A DNA stretch of 64,000 bases from DASRQK01 sp964401685 (GTDB lineage Bacteria > Bacteroidota > Bacteroidia > Sphingobacteriales > Sphingobacteriaceae): the NCBI GenBank assembly GCA_964401685.1, contig CAYNZH010000007.1, forward strand, positions 1-64,000, given 5' to 3'. The notes under the pieces are model-generated. The model was given only the letters and a program-made list of their open reading frames with translations, was not told the DNA's origin and made no database searches. The translations under genes and the position numbers were made by a program. Of this stretch, positions 16,545 to 24,149 are shown piece after piece; positions within the stretch are counted from its first letter, which is position 1; each line of letters begins with the position of its first letter.

Positions 16545-17649
16545 AACTAACTTCCTTAACTGATCCCTTTTGTATAGCAAACAGAGTGATTTCCCGCCCG
16601 ATTTCCTCAAATATACGCTTTATCCGTTCGGCATCCGTGTCGGTGATAAAGATTTGTCCAAACTCTTCGTCTGAAACCATGGCCATGAGCTTGGTCATAC
16701 GGTTATTATCCAATTTATCAAATACATCGTCGAGCAGCAACATAGGCTTAAATCCCTTTTTCTGCTTTAAATAGGTGTACTGGGCGAGTTTTAAAGCGAT
16801 TAAAAACGATTTTTGCTGACCTTGGGAGGCAAAGCGCTTTAGTGGCTTCTCGGCATGTATAGTAAATAAAAGGTCGTCTTTGTGTATTCCTTGAGTCGTC
16901 CTCTCCAAAGCTCTATCCTTCTCCAGGTTCTTTAAGAGCAGGTCAGGAAAGGGCTGTTCCTGCAAGGGTGAGTGATACGCCAGGGAAACCGTCTCTGCAT
17001 CATCGGACATCCACTGGTAGTGCTGGTTGAAAACGGGAATGAAACTGTCCATAAAATCCTTTCTCTTCTCAAAAATCGCGGTGCCGAGTTCTGACATTTG
17101 CCTGTTTAGAACGTCCAGAAGGTCCATATCGAGGGTCGCACGGGCGCTTGCCTTAAGCAAACTATTGCGCTGGGAAAGGAGCTTATTATAACTGATCAAG
17201 CTATCCAGATACCGCGCATCGGTCTGAGAAAGCACATTGTCCATAAACTTCCTGCGCTCCTCACTCCCATCCATGATAATAACCCCGTCAGACGGGCTGA
17301 TCATGACCAAAGGAAAGTGCCCAATATGATCCGCAAGCCGACCGTACTCTTTCTTGTTGCGGGTAAAAAGCTTCTTTTGGTTGCGTTTGAGCACGCAGGA
17401 AATTCTGTCCTGTGAGTCATCCCTGACAAAATCGCCGTGCACCATAAACCAATCCATTTCTTCCTTGATATGATGGGAATCGACGGGATTGAAGTAACTT
17501 TTACACAGGGAGAGATAGTGGATAGCATCCAGAAGATTGGTCTTACCAGCGCCGTTATCCCCGGAAAACACGTTGACTTCGGGAGAAAAATCCAAGATGG
17601 CTTCCTCGTAATTCTTAAACTGGAGTACACTTAATTTTTTGAGCCACAT
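16531..17649 (-). CDS. recF: DNA replication and repair protein RecF
   Basis: 372 residues, normal for RecF. Walker A is GDNGAGKT (residues 30-37), the ABC signature region is SQGQQKS, and Walker B is LLLDDVFDKLD. The protein binds gapped DNA and helps load RecA during repair of single-strand gaps. It is flanked by DUF4834 (upstream) and the DciA-like gene (overlapping downstream), a set that recurs in the Bacteroidota. Confidence 0.96.
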   Translation of the reverse strand: MWLKKLSVLQFKNYEEAILDFSPEVNVFSGDNGAGKTNLLDAIHYLSLCKSYFNPVDSHHIKEEMDWFMVHGDFVRDDSQDRISCVLKRNQKKLFTRNKKEYGRLADHIGHFPLVMISPSDGVIIMDGSEERRKFMDNVLSQTDARYLDSLISYNKLLSQRNSLLKASARATLDMDLLDVLNRQMSELGTAIFEKRKDFMDSFIPVFNQHYQWMSDDAETVSLAYHSPLQEQPFPDLLLKNLEKDRALERTTQGIHKDDLLFTIHAEKPLKRFASQGQQKSFLIALKLAQYTYLKQKKGFKPMLLLDDVFDKLDNNRMTKLMAMVSDEEFGQIFITDTDAERIKRIFEEIGREITLFAIQKGSVKEVSYEKR

Positions 17650-17669
17650 ACCAAACCCTCAAGGGAAGA

Positions 17670-17936
17670 CTATTTCACTTCTTCAAAATCCACAAACTCA
17701 CCAGCCCGCTGCGGGCCTTTCTTCTCTTTATCTTGTGGGGGAACATAGTCAATTCTGATTTTGCCATCTGGTGTGGGCGGCGGCGGCGAGCTCCTACGTC
17801 CCTGAAACTGTTGCTGTGCATCACTCATCATTTTCTCTGCAGCCTTCTTCACCGCCCAGGGGAACAACAACCGAACGGCCACCCTAAGGAGCCACAAAAC
17901 AGCGATAATAATTAATAATATTTTCAGTACTTGCAT
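17670..17936 (-). CDS. DUF4834 family membrane protein
   Basis: 88 residues from the ATG at 17936; a TTG two codons earlier is not needed. One N-terminal transmembrane helix (about 3-22) is followed by a basic amphipathic segment, a proline-rich linker and a conserved tail of the type GKIRIDYVP...GEFVDFEEVK. This short family is confined to the Bacteroidota and often sits next to recF. Function unknown. A perfect -7 element lies 26 bases upstream. Confidence 0.85.
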   Translation of the reverse strand: MQVLKILLIIIAVLWLLRVAVRLLFPWAVKKAAEKMMSDAQQQFQGRRSSPPPPTPDGKIRIDYVPPQDKEKKGPQRAGEFVDFEEVK

Positions 17937-17962
17937 GTGCAAAACAAATTCTACATCTTTAG

Positions 17963-17970
17963 CAAATATA
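17963..17970 (-). promoter_or_regulatory. -7 promoter element upstream of DUF4834–recF
   Basis: On the minus strand this reads TATATTTG, a perfect match to TAnnTTTG, 26 bases before the DUF4834 ATG in the 47-base gap between two genes of the same strand. No good -33 TTG is evident, so it may be an internal promoter that boosts DUF4834–recF–DciA. Confidence 0.4.
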
Positions 17971-17983
17971 CGAAAAAAGAGTC

Positions 17984-18493
17984 CTATTTCTTAATTTCTG
18001 AAGGGATATTTTGATTTGTGGCGGCCAAAATAGCCTGAAGCAACTCCTTAGGCCTTTGTGTACCAACGATATAGACAACCCCATTCCTGTCCGTAAGCCA
18101 AATTGCATCCTTTCCTCCAGCATAAAATCTGATCCTGCCCTTTTGATGTAGGTTATAGACGGGGTTATTGATAAAAAATGTACTATAAGGCTTGGCTTTG
18201 ACCGCGATAATATGGTTGAGGTCCAACCTGATAACTTTGTTTGTCCACAATCCGTTCAAAATCAGTTGGCCTTGATCTACAACGATCCTATAATGAAGCA
18301 TATACATCATTACCACGGAAACGACGACAATGGCCAGTCCAACAATAAAAAACAGCTGACTGTCGGTTTCCCGGTCCAGATTAATGTAAAAGGCTACGAA
18401 ACAGAACAGGGCCAGAATGAGGCGAACTGTCAGCCAACCCCGGTCCCGGCCGAGGTATTGATTTTCCAAATACAGATACTGTTTATGTTCCAT
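17984..18493 (-). CDS. Membrane protein with PH-like C-terminal domain
   Basis: 169 residues. A hydrophilic N-terminus leads to two adjacent transmembrane helices (about 25-40 and 48-66). The remainder alternates short strands (YRIVVDQGQLIL, KVIRLDLNHIIAVKA, IRFYAGG, VVYIVGTQRPKELLQAI), the pattern of bacterial PH or DUF304-type domains. The start overlaps the end of tilS by 11 bases, so it is cotranscribed with it. Specific function unknown. Confidence 0.78.
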   Translation of the reverse strand: MEHKQYLYLENQYLGRDRGWLTVRLILALFCFVAFYINLDRETDSQLFFIVGLAIVVVSVVMMYMLHYRIVVDQGQLILNGLWTNKVIRLDLNHIIAVKAKPYSTFFINNPVYNLHQKGRIRFYAGGKDAIWLTDRNGVVYIVGTQRPKELLQAILAATNQNIPSEIKK

Positions 18494-19883
18494 CCTCGCT
18501 TTCCTCTGAAATATAGCACAATGATAATATATTTTTTGTGTTATCGGAAACTTTAAATGTTTCTGCTATCCGATAGGGACAAACCCAGATAATTTCTCCA
18601 TCGCCGTTTTCGACCAGAGGCACCGAGGACTTCTTCCAAAGAGGAATTTTCGCGGAGATAAAAAAATCACTGACCTTTTTGCGCTTTCCTTGCATGCCAA
18701 TAGGTTTGAAGACATCTCCGTCTCGCCACGGCCTTATTTTCAGGGGAAATACCAAGTGCTTTGCATCTATTATCGCCTGAACGCTGCTCTTATCAGCGGC
18801 ATGCTTGGTATGGTCCTGCTGCTCAGATTGCTCGCTTAATCCGAAGGTCATTCGACCGAATGTCCCGATAGATACAGAGATTGGGAGACTTTCCCGAAAG
18901 ATGCTTACCGTAAAATCCGACGTTTCGGAGTTCTCGCCTTTCAGGGGTTCAATACGCAGGTGTGTCCTATCCAACCAGAGTCTATATCGTACCGAATCAA
19001 AATGCTTGCCGACGCGCCCTGCGTCGATGCTTTCACTGATGTCTTCGCATACGGCAGCGCTGAATGCAAAGGATCGCAGAAGTTCGAACAGCAAAAGGCG
19101 CCGGGGTTTAAGCCCTAAAACATCGTCCAGGCCGATACTCCAGGCCTCCCCTATTTTTTTCAAATGATTGCTCTTCCAGTTTTCCACGAATTCTTGAATA
19201 AATTCGCTTACGTCATCGACAATTTCTCCATTTTTCGCAAAAGTAGCTTCCAAATCTGGATTAATCGCTTTGAGGTGAGGGAAAACGTCTATTCGCAGTT
19301 TATTTCGCAGATAATCTGTTGAAGAATTGGAAGAATCTTCCCTGAAAGGCAATTTTAGCGCAGAGATCGCCTCATGAACTTCGTCCACTGACATGAAGAG
19401 CAAAGGCCGAATGATAAAGTCGCGCGCAACTTTGATCCCGCGCCAACCTCTTAGGCCGGTACCACGCAAGAGATTGATCAATATAGTCTCGACGTTGTCG
19501 CTCCCATGGTGGGCTACCGCGATATGATGATAACCATGCCCGGCCCGAAGCTCCTCAAACCATTCGTATCGCAACGTACGGCAGGCCATCTGTATGGAAA
19601 TACCCTGTCGGTGTGCGTATTGCCTGCTTTCAAATCTCTGGGAGTAAAAGGGCAATTTGTATGCCAAGGCCAGCTGGCGGACGAATTCCTCATCGGCGTC
19701 GGACTCCGAACCTCGCAAACCGAAATTGCAATGCGCAACGGCAACTTGATATCCTTGGGAAACAAAAAGATGCAACATCAGCACCGAGTCTTTGCCCCCA
19801 CTGATAGCCAGCAAGATTCGACTATCTTTGGTACACAAATTGTGCTTCTCAATAAAGGAATCAAACTCGGTAAATAGATCCAT
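18483..19883 (-). CDS. tilS: tRNA(Ile)-lysidine synthetase
   Basis: Converts C34 of the CAU-anticodon tRNA-Ile to lysidine, using ATP and lysine; essential for reading AUA. The PP-loop motif SGGKDS is at residues 28-33, followed by AVAHCNFGLRG and VAHHGSDNVET with catalytic residues. The C-terminal third contains KVSDFF, the TilS C-domain signature. At 466 residues it is the usual long form. The ATG at 19883 lies only six bases from a perfect minus-strand -7 element, so the message may be nearly leaderless. Confidence 0.95.
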   Translation of the reverse strand: MDLFTEFDSFIEKHNLCTKDSRILLAISGGKDSVLMLHLFVSQGYQVAVAHCNFGLRGSESDADEEFVRQLALAYKLPFYSQRFESRQYAHRQGISIQMACRTLRYEWFEELRAGHGYHHIAVAHHGSDNVETILINLLRGTGLRGWRGIKVARDFIIRPLLFMSVDEVHEAISALKLPFREDSSNSSTDYLRNKLRIDVFPHLKAINPDLEATFAKNGEIVDDVSEFIQEFVENWKSNHLKKIGEAWSIGLDDVLGLKPRRLLLFELLRSFAFSAAVCEDISESIDAGRVGKHFDSVRYRLWLDRTHLRIEPLKGENSETSDFTVSIFRESLPISVSIGTFGRMTFGLSEQSEQQDHTKHAADKSSVQAIIDAKHLVFPLKIRPWRDGDVFKPIGMQGKRKKVSDFFISAKIPLWKKSSVPLVENGDGEIIWVCPYRIAETFKVSDNTKNILSLCYISEESEDGT

Positions 19884-19888
19884 AGATT

Positions 19889-19928
19889 CAAATATAGGGT
19901 AAAATTCGGGATTAATTCTATACTTTTG
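19889..19928. promoter_or_regulatory. Divergent promoters for tilS and the OstA-like gene
   Basis: The minus strand carries TATATTTG (complement of 19889-19896) and the plus strand TACTTTTG (19921-19928), both perfect TAnnTTTG -7 elements in a 50-base gap. Predicted transcription starts fall at or within a few bases of both start codons, implying very short or absent leaders. Neither has a clear -33 TTG at the normal distance. Confidence 0.5.
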
Positions 19929-19933
19929 TAAGC

Positions 19934-22084
19934 GTGAAAAACATATTCGCCTGGCTCATTATTTTTGCAACTTCCATAGGAGGTCTCAGTGCTCAGCAGG
20001 GCAAGGGTCGCCTTCAGTTGCTTTCATCGACCTCGAGCCGGATACTGAATCTGGAAACAGGTCATACAATAACGTACAGACCAGTTTACGAGCACAATGG
20101 ATCTACATTATCTGCCGATAGTGGGTATTATTATACCGATGATCTGCAAAGGGAGTTCTTCGACGCATATGGCAATATTGTCATCACACAGCCAAATGGT
20201 GTGGTAATTTACGCAAATAAACTGAATTACGCGGCCGAGACCCAGCTCGCCATCTTGACCAACAACGTCCGCATGGTGGACAAGCAAACAGTTTTGACGA
20301 CCAACTATTTGACATACAACATGAACAGGGACGTTGGAACCTACACAGGCGGAGGGCGGATCACCAACGTGACCGATACCATCACCAGTCGAAACGCCTG
20401 GTATTTTAACAGTACCCAAGATGCATATTTCCGGTATGATGTGGTCGTACGCACTCCTGACGTACAGATTTTTACCGATACTATGCGCTACAATACCGCT
20501 GAAAAAGTGAGTTATTTTTACGGCGCGACCAATATGAAGGGTAAAAACGGGGAAAATCTTTATACAGAGGAAGGTTTTTACAACACAGAATCGGAATTGG
20601 CTCAGTTTTACAAGCAAAATCTATATACAGAAGGTTCGCGGTTTCTGAAGGGTGATACGCTTTTCTACGACGGGAAGACGGGGATCGGCCGCGCCTTTGG
20701 ACATGTAGTCTTTATTGATACCGCCGACCAGGCATTTCTGGAAGGAGGCCGCGGTGTCTACCGCCAAGAGGACGAATCCATAGTCATGACTGAAAAACCG
20801 CTGGTCACCATGGTGACACAGAAGGACTCCGTTTCGGGCGAAGACCTCGCGAGGACAGATTCTATCTATTTGACTGCAGACACCCTTTTTTCAACGATGA
20901 TTCTTCTGCGAGATTATGTCCCGCTTACCTTCAATTGGGACAGACAAGGAGGTGAGCTGGATGCGGGAGAAGAAGAAAATTTCGTGGAAGAACCGCCTCT
21001 GGATGAGCTAGCTCCCTCAGAAGCGATCACTCCGGGGGATACGTTGCAAGTTACGCCAGATTCTATCGCTGTAGACACGACTTTGGTACAGGCAGACACG
21101 GTAACCCTGCAGAAAATTCCTCCAGAAGAAATTCAGAAGGAGCTTGTGGCAGATAGCACCCTGAGAGAGCAAAGTTTGATTCCCCAGGGAAATGAAGTCG
21201 ACAGCCTTATGCATCAGGCGGTTGCATCTCTCGCAAGTGATTCGGTCTCTCAGGACACTAGCAGAACGCGCATCATTAAAGCGTATAGAAACGTAAGGCT
21301 TTTTAAATCCGACCTGCAGTCGGTTGCTGATTCAGCCTATTATGGCTATCCGGACTCGATGCTGAGACTTTATGGTGCCCCGATGATCTGGACTCAAGGC
21401 TCCCAGTTATCCGGTGATTCGGTGTTTCTACAAATAAAAAATGAGAAGCTGGACAATATGATCATCGATGGCAGGGCGTTTACGGTCATGGAAGGGAAAT
21501 TGGACACGACCAAATACAGTCAAATAAAAGGGCGCCAGATCAGGAGTTTCTTTGTAAATGATGAACTGGAGCGGGTCTTTGTCGATGGCAATGCGGAAAG
21601 CCTTGTATATATGGAAAATGAGGAGAAATCAGCCTACTCGGATGTACATCACAATCGAAGTGGTCGGATAAAATTGCTATTTTCCGAAAATGAATTGTCA
21701 GATTTTATACCGATCAGGAGCGCAGAAGGGACGATTTATCCGCTGAACCTAACCACCAGAGATCAAGAGTTTTTGGAGGGATTTATCTGGAAACCTGGGG
21801 ATAGGCCTACTTCGAAAGAGGATCTTCTGAACAGAAAAAGGGCTGTGGATAACCCCATCCCTTCGGAAGATGCGGTTGAAGCCCCTCCAACACCTGCAGA
21901 TACGGCGGGCAGCGACTCCGAACCGGGTCTAGCTCAACTGGGACTTCAGAAAATCCGCCATTTTCTGCACCGCTATACTTCTGTGGCTGATCGCGGATTT
22001 TTCTTCCATGGACATTTGGGCGAAGGTCTTATCGTGGCCTTGAGGCACGAAAAGCGGATCGTAGCCAAATCCTTGGCTTCCTAA
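19934..22084 (+). CDS. OstA/LptA-like organic solvent tolerance protein
   Basis: Up to 716 residues from a GTG start; the signal peptide ends near GLSAQ. Residues 40-260 and again about 450-590 contain repeated short beta strands of the OstA-like N-domain, for example VVIYANKLNYAAETQLAIL. In this family they form a beta-jellyroll that carries lipopolysaccharide across the periplasm, as LptA or the N-part of LptD do. A disordered Glu/Pro/Asp-rich linker lies around 340-430. The last 52 residues are encoded antisense to the conserved C-terminus of rdgB, 156 bases of overlap, so the true stop may be earlier. It begins next to tilS with a divergent promoter. Confidence 0.83.
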   Translation: MKNIFAWLIIFATSIGGLSAQQGKGRLQLLSSTSSRILNLETGHTITYRPVYEHNGSTLSADSGYYYTDDLQREFFDAYGNIVITQPNGVVIYANKLNYAAETQLAILTNNVRMVDKQTVLTTNYLTYNMNRDVGTYTGGGRITNVTDTITSRNAWYFNSTQDAYFRYDVVVRTPDVQIFTDTMRYNTAEKVSYFYGATNMKGKNGENLYTEEGFYNTESELAQFYKQNLYTEGSRFLKGDTLFYDGKTGIGRAFGHVVFIDTADQAFLEGGRGVYRQEDESIVMTEKPLVTMVTQKDSVSGEDLARTDSIYLTADTLFSTMILLRDYVPLTFNWDRQGGELDAGEEENFVEEPPLDELAPSEAITPGDTLQVTPDSIAVDTTLVQADTVTLQKIPPEEIQKELVADSTLREQSLIPQGNEVDSLMHQAVASLASDSVSQDTSRTRIIKAYRNVRLFKSDLQSVADSAYYGYPDSMLRLYGAPMIWTQGSQLSGDSVFLQIKNEKLDNMIIDGRAFTVMEGKLDTTKYSQIKGRQIRSFFVNDELERVFVDGNAESLVYMENEEKSAYSDVHHNRSGRIKLLFSENELSDFIPIRSAEGTIYPLNLTTRDQEFLEGFIWKPGDRPTSKEDLLNRKRAVDNPIPSEDAVEAPPTPADTAGSDSEPGLAQLGLQKIRHFLHRYTSVADRGFFFHGHLGEGLIVALRHEKRIVAKSLAS

Positions 22085-22662
22085 TCGCTTTGTTCCNNNN
22101 NNNNNNNNNNNNNNNNNNNNNNNNNNNNNNNNNNNNNNNNNNNNNNNNNNNNNNNNNNNNNNNNNNNNNNNNNNNNNNNNNNNNNNNNNNNNNNNNGAGG
22201 CACGAAAAGCGGATCGTAGCCAAATCCTTGGCTTCCTAATCGCTTTGTTCCTATAGTGCCCAGGACTTTGCCCTCAAAAAGGCGGGAGACCTGGGGGGTA
22301 ATCAACGCAATTACTGTGCGAAATCGGGCTGCCCGGTTTTCGGATTCGCCCATTTTTTGCAAAAGAAGATCCATGTTTTTATCCATATCTCTTTGTCCCG
22401 AGTACCGGGCAGAGTAAACACCTGGTTCACCATTCAAAAGGTCTACTTCCAATCCCGAGTCGTCGGCAAAGCACGGAACCCGGTAGCGTTCCCAGAGGTA
22501 TTGCGCTTTTTGCAGCGCATTTTCCTCGAGCGTATCGCCTGTTTCCGGAATGTCCGCTTGACACCCGATATCCTGAAGACTTTTCACGACAAACTGATCG
22601 CCAAGATAGAGCCGAACTTCGTTTAATTTGTTCTCATTATTGGTTGCAAATATGATTTCCAT
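21929..22662 (-). CDS. rdgB: XTP/dITP diphosphatase, interrupted by an assembly gap
   Basis: Removes non-canonical purine triphosphates (XTP, dITP). As printed, the gene contains 100 Ns plus one extra copy of a 55-bp sequence, which shifts the frame. Removing those 155 bases gives a continuous 192-residue protein from the ATG at 22662 to TAG at 21931-21929. It has all Ham1/RdgB motifs: FATNNENKLNEV, DDSGLEV, GEPGVYSARY, GFGYDPLFVP, then the expected SMEEKSAISHR tail. A TTG at 22677 is a weaker start. It is the last gene of the leuS operon. The symbol is secure; the break is an assembly artefact. Confidence 0.9.
22042..22096 (+). repeat. 55-bp duplicate at the left edge of the assembly gap
   Basis: This sequence is identical, base for base, to 22197-22251 on the other side of the Ns. 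It codes for the GFGYDP region of RdgB on the minus strand. Identity across exactly 55 bases up to both gap edges indicates contig ends that overlap, not a biological repeat. Confidence 0.95.
22097..22196. other. Assembly gap of 100 Ns
   Basis: Exactly 100 Ns, the customary placeholder for a gap of unknown size. Both flanks carry the same 55 bases, so the real gap length is probably zero after merging (minus 55). It falsely interrupts rdgB. Confidence 0.99.
22197..22251 (+). repeat. 55-bp duplicate at the right edge of the assembly gap
   Basis: Identical to 22042-22096. Collapsing the two copies restores an intact RdgB reading frame (594 bases counted from the open frame's TTG, divisible by three). 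Confidence 0.95.
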
Positions 22663-22680
22663 AGCTGGTTCGTGCAAATC

Positions 22681-23142
22681 TTAGCTTTGAATAAACGCTT
22701 TGAGTTGGGTCCAGAATGTCCGTTTCTTTTCATTGTCATGCAGCATACTTTCGAAAGAAAAGCTCTTCAGTATAGGAATATCGGTCGCTGGGATACGAGT
22801 CTGGCCCAGTTCTCCGAGTAACACGATCTGTTTCGGCTCGAAAAAACCCACACCTTCCTCGAAGTTCCAAGGCTTGGGCTGTGCCGCTGTATTGAGCAGA
22901 GCAACATCCTTCTCCTCAAGTTTCAGAGCTGAAAGGGTTTTGCTAAATGCCTCAAAAGCAGGCGGAGATAACAATCCATGGACGGAATCGGCCGTCAGAA
23001 ACAAAACCCTGGGTTTCTCACTACCCCAAAATACCCAGGAGGGAGATCCAGCGACCCCAGGCACCGGATCTTCCAGAACGAATAGCGTCTCGTTCAGTAA
23101 AAATCGCAGGGCTGCGGGATCGCTGGTCTGTAATTTACTCAT
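22681..23142 (-). CDS. Small alpha/beta protein, possible HolD (pol III psi)/UDG-like fold
   Basis: 153 residues, no signal peptide or membrane segment. I recognise no named family with certainty. The pattern strand-ADxxxxLLSPPxxxxFxxxLxALxLxxxDVALLNTA, a later IVLLGE strand, and the ending FESMLHDNEKKRTFWTQLKAF recall the order of elements in the DNA polymerase III psi subunit (HolD) and the related uracil-DNA glycosylase fold, whose last helix reads like LR-NP-x-x-R-x-x-W-x-x-L. The catalytic motifs of a glycosylase are absent. It starts one base after the deoxyhypusine-synthase-like stop, inside the leuS operon. The HolD idea is inference from visual comparison. Confidence 0.75.
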   Translation of the reverse strand: MSKLQTSDPAALRFLLNETLFVLEDPVPGVAGSPSWVFWGSEKPRVLFLTADSVHGLLSPPAFEAFSKTLSALKLEEKDVALLNTAAQPKPWNFEEGVGFFEPKQIVLLGELGQTRIPATDIPILKSFSFESMLHDNEKKRTFWTQLKAFIQS

Positions 23143-23143
23143 A

Positions 23144-24124
23144 TTATTGGCCTAAAATCCAAGCGAATACCAAGGGAGCAACGATGGTCGCATCGGATTC
23201 GATAATGTACTTCGGCGTTTTGATGTCCAATTTACCCCAGGTAATCTTTTCGTTGGGGACCGCGCCCGAATAGGAGCCGTAGGATGTCGTCGAATCTGAA
23301 ATCTGGCAGAAATAGCTCCAAAACGGAATGTTTTCCATCTCCAAATCCTGATAAAGCATGGGAACAACACATATCGGGAAATCCCCGGCAATTCCACCAC
23401 CAATCTGGAAAAAGCCGACGCCTTTGCCTTCCGAATTCTTGATATACCAGTCGGAAAGGAAGGCCATGTATTCGATTCCACTTTTTACTGTGGAGGCCTG
23501 TAATTCGCCCTTAATCACATACGATGCAAAAATATTCCCCATAGTGCTGTCTTCCCAGCCTGGAACCACAATTGGAAGGTTTTTCTCGGCTGCGGCGAGC
23601 ATCCATGAATTTTTGGGATCTATTTCGTAGTGTTCCTCCAAAACGCCGCTGTTGAGCAATTTGTACATGTATTCATGCGGGAAAAAACGTTCGCCTGCCG
23701 CTTGCGCATCCTTCCATATCTTTTGAATGTGCTTCTGAATACGCCTGAAGGCTTCTTCCTCCGGAATACACGTGTCTGTAACTCGGTTGTAATGATTTTC
23801 CAACAATTCCCATTCATCTTGTGGACTCAGATCCCTGTAATTAGGGACGCGCTTATAATGTGAATGGGCGACCAAATTCATGATATCTTCTTCTAGATTT
23901 GCTCCTGTGCAACTGATAATGGACACCTTGTCCTGTCTGATCATCTCAGCAAGAGAAATGCCCAATTCAGCGGTACTCATCGCACCTGCAAGGGTAATCA
24001 TCATTTTCCCGCCTTCATCCAAGTGGGTCTCGTAACCTTTCGCAGCGTCGACAAGCGCGGCAGCATTGAAATGCAAATAATTTTTTTCTATAAACTCTGA
24101 TATCGGTCCTCTTTGCTTACTCAT
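23144..24124 (-). CDS. Deoxyhypusine synthase-like protein
   Basis: 326 residues of the deoxyhypusine/homospermidine synthase family, which uses NAD and spermidine to transfer an aminobutyl group. The active-site lysine is kept: Lys298 in ITWGKL, matching the WGK lysine of the human enzyme. FFQIGGGIAGDFP and ESDATIVAPLV are other conserved blocks. Bacteria lack the eIF5A substrate, so the acceptor is not the eukaryotic one. In bacteria such proteins are suspected to make homospermidine or another polyamine. It sits in the leuS operon, 25 bases after the dipeptide epimerase gene. An agmatinase-like gene lies at the far end of the window. Confidence 0.88.
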   Translation of the reverse strand: MSKQRGPISEFIEKNYLHFNAAALVDAAKGYETHLDEGGKMMITLAGAMSTAELGISLAEMIRQDKVSIISCTGANLEEDIMNLVAHSHYKRVPNYRDLSPQDEWELLENHYNRVTDTCIPEEEAFRRIQKHIQKIWKDAQAAGERFFPHEYMYKLLNSGVLEEHYEIDPKNSWMLAAAEKNLPIVVPGWEDSTMGNIFASYVIKGELQASTVKSGIEYMAFLSDWYIKNSEGKGVGFFQIGGGIAGDFPICVVPMLYQDLEMENIPFWSYFCQISDSTTSYGSYSGAVPNEKITWGKLDIKTPKYIIESDATIVAPLVFAWILGQ

Positions 24125-24149
24125 GTTTTTCTGTTTGATCTATTTTAAT

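Noticed and set aside
22029..22223. Open frame crossing the Ns on the minus strand
   Set aside because: It exists only because Ns are read as open; the real gene there is rdgB.
22042..22251. 55-bp direct repeat as a biological repeat or mobile-element footprint
   Set aside because: Both copies end precisely at a 100-N gap and collapsing them repairs rdgB, so it is an assembly artefact.
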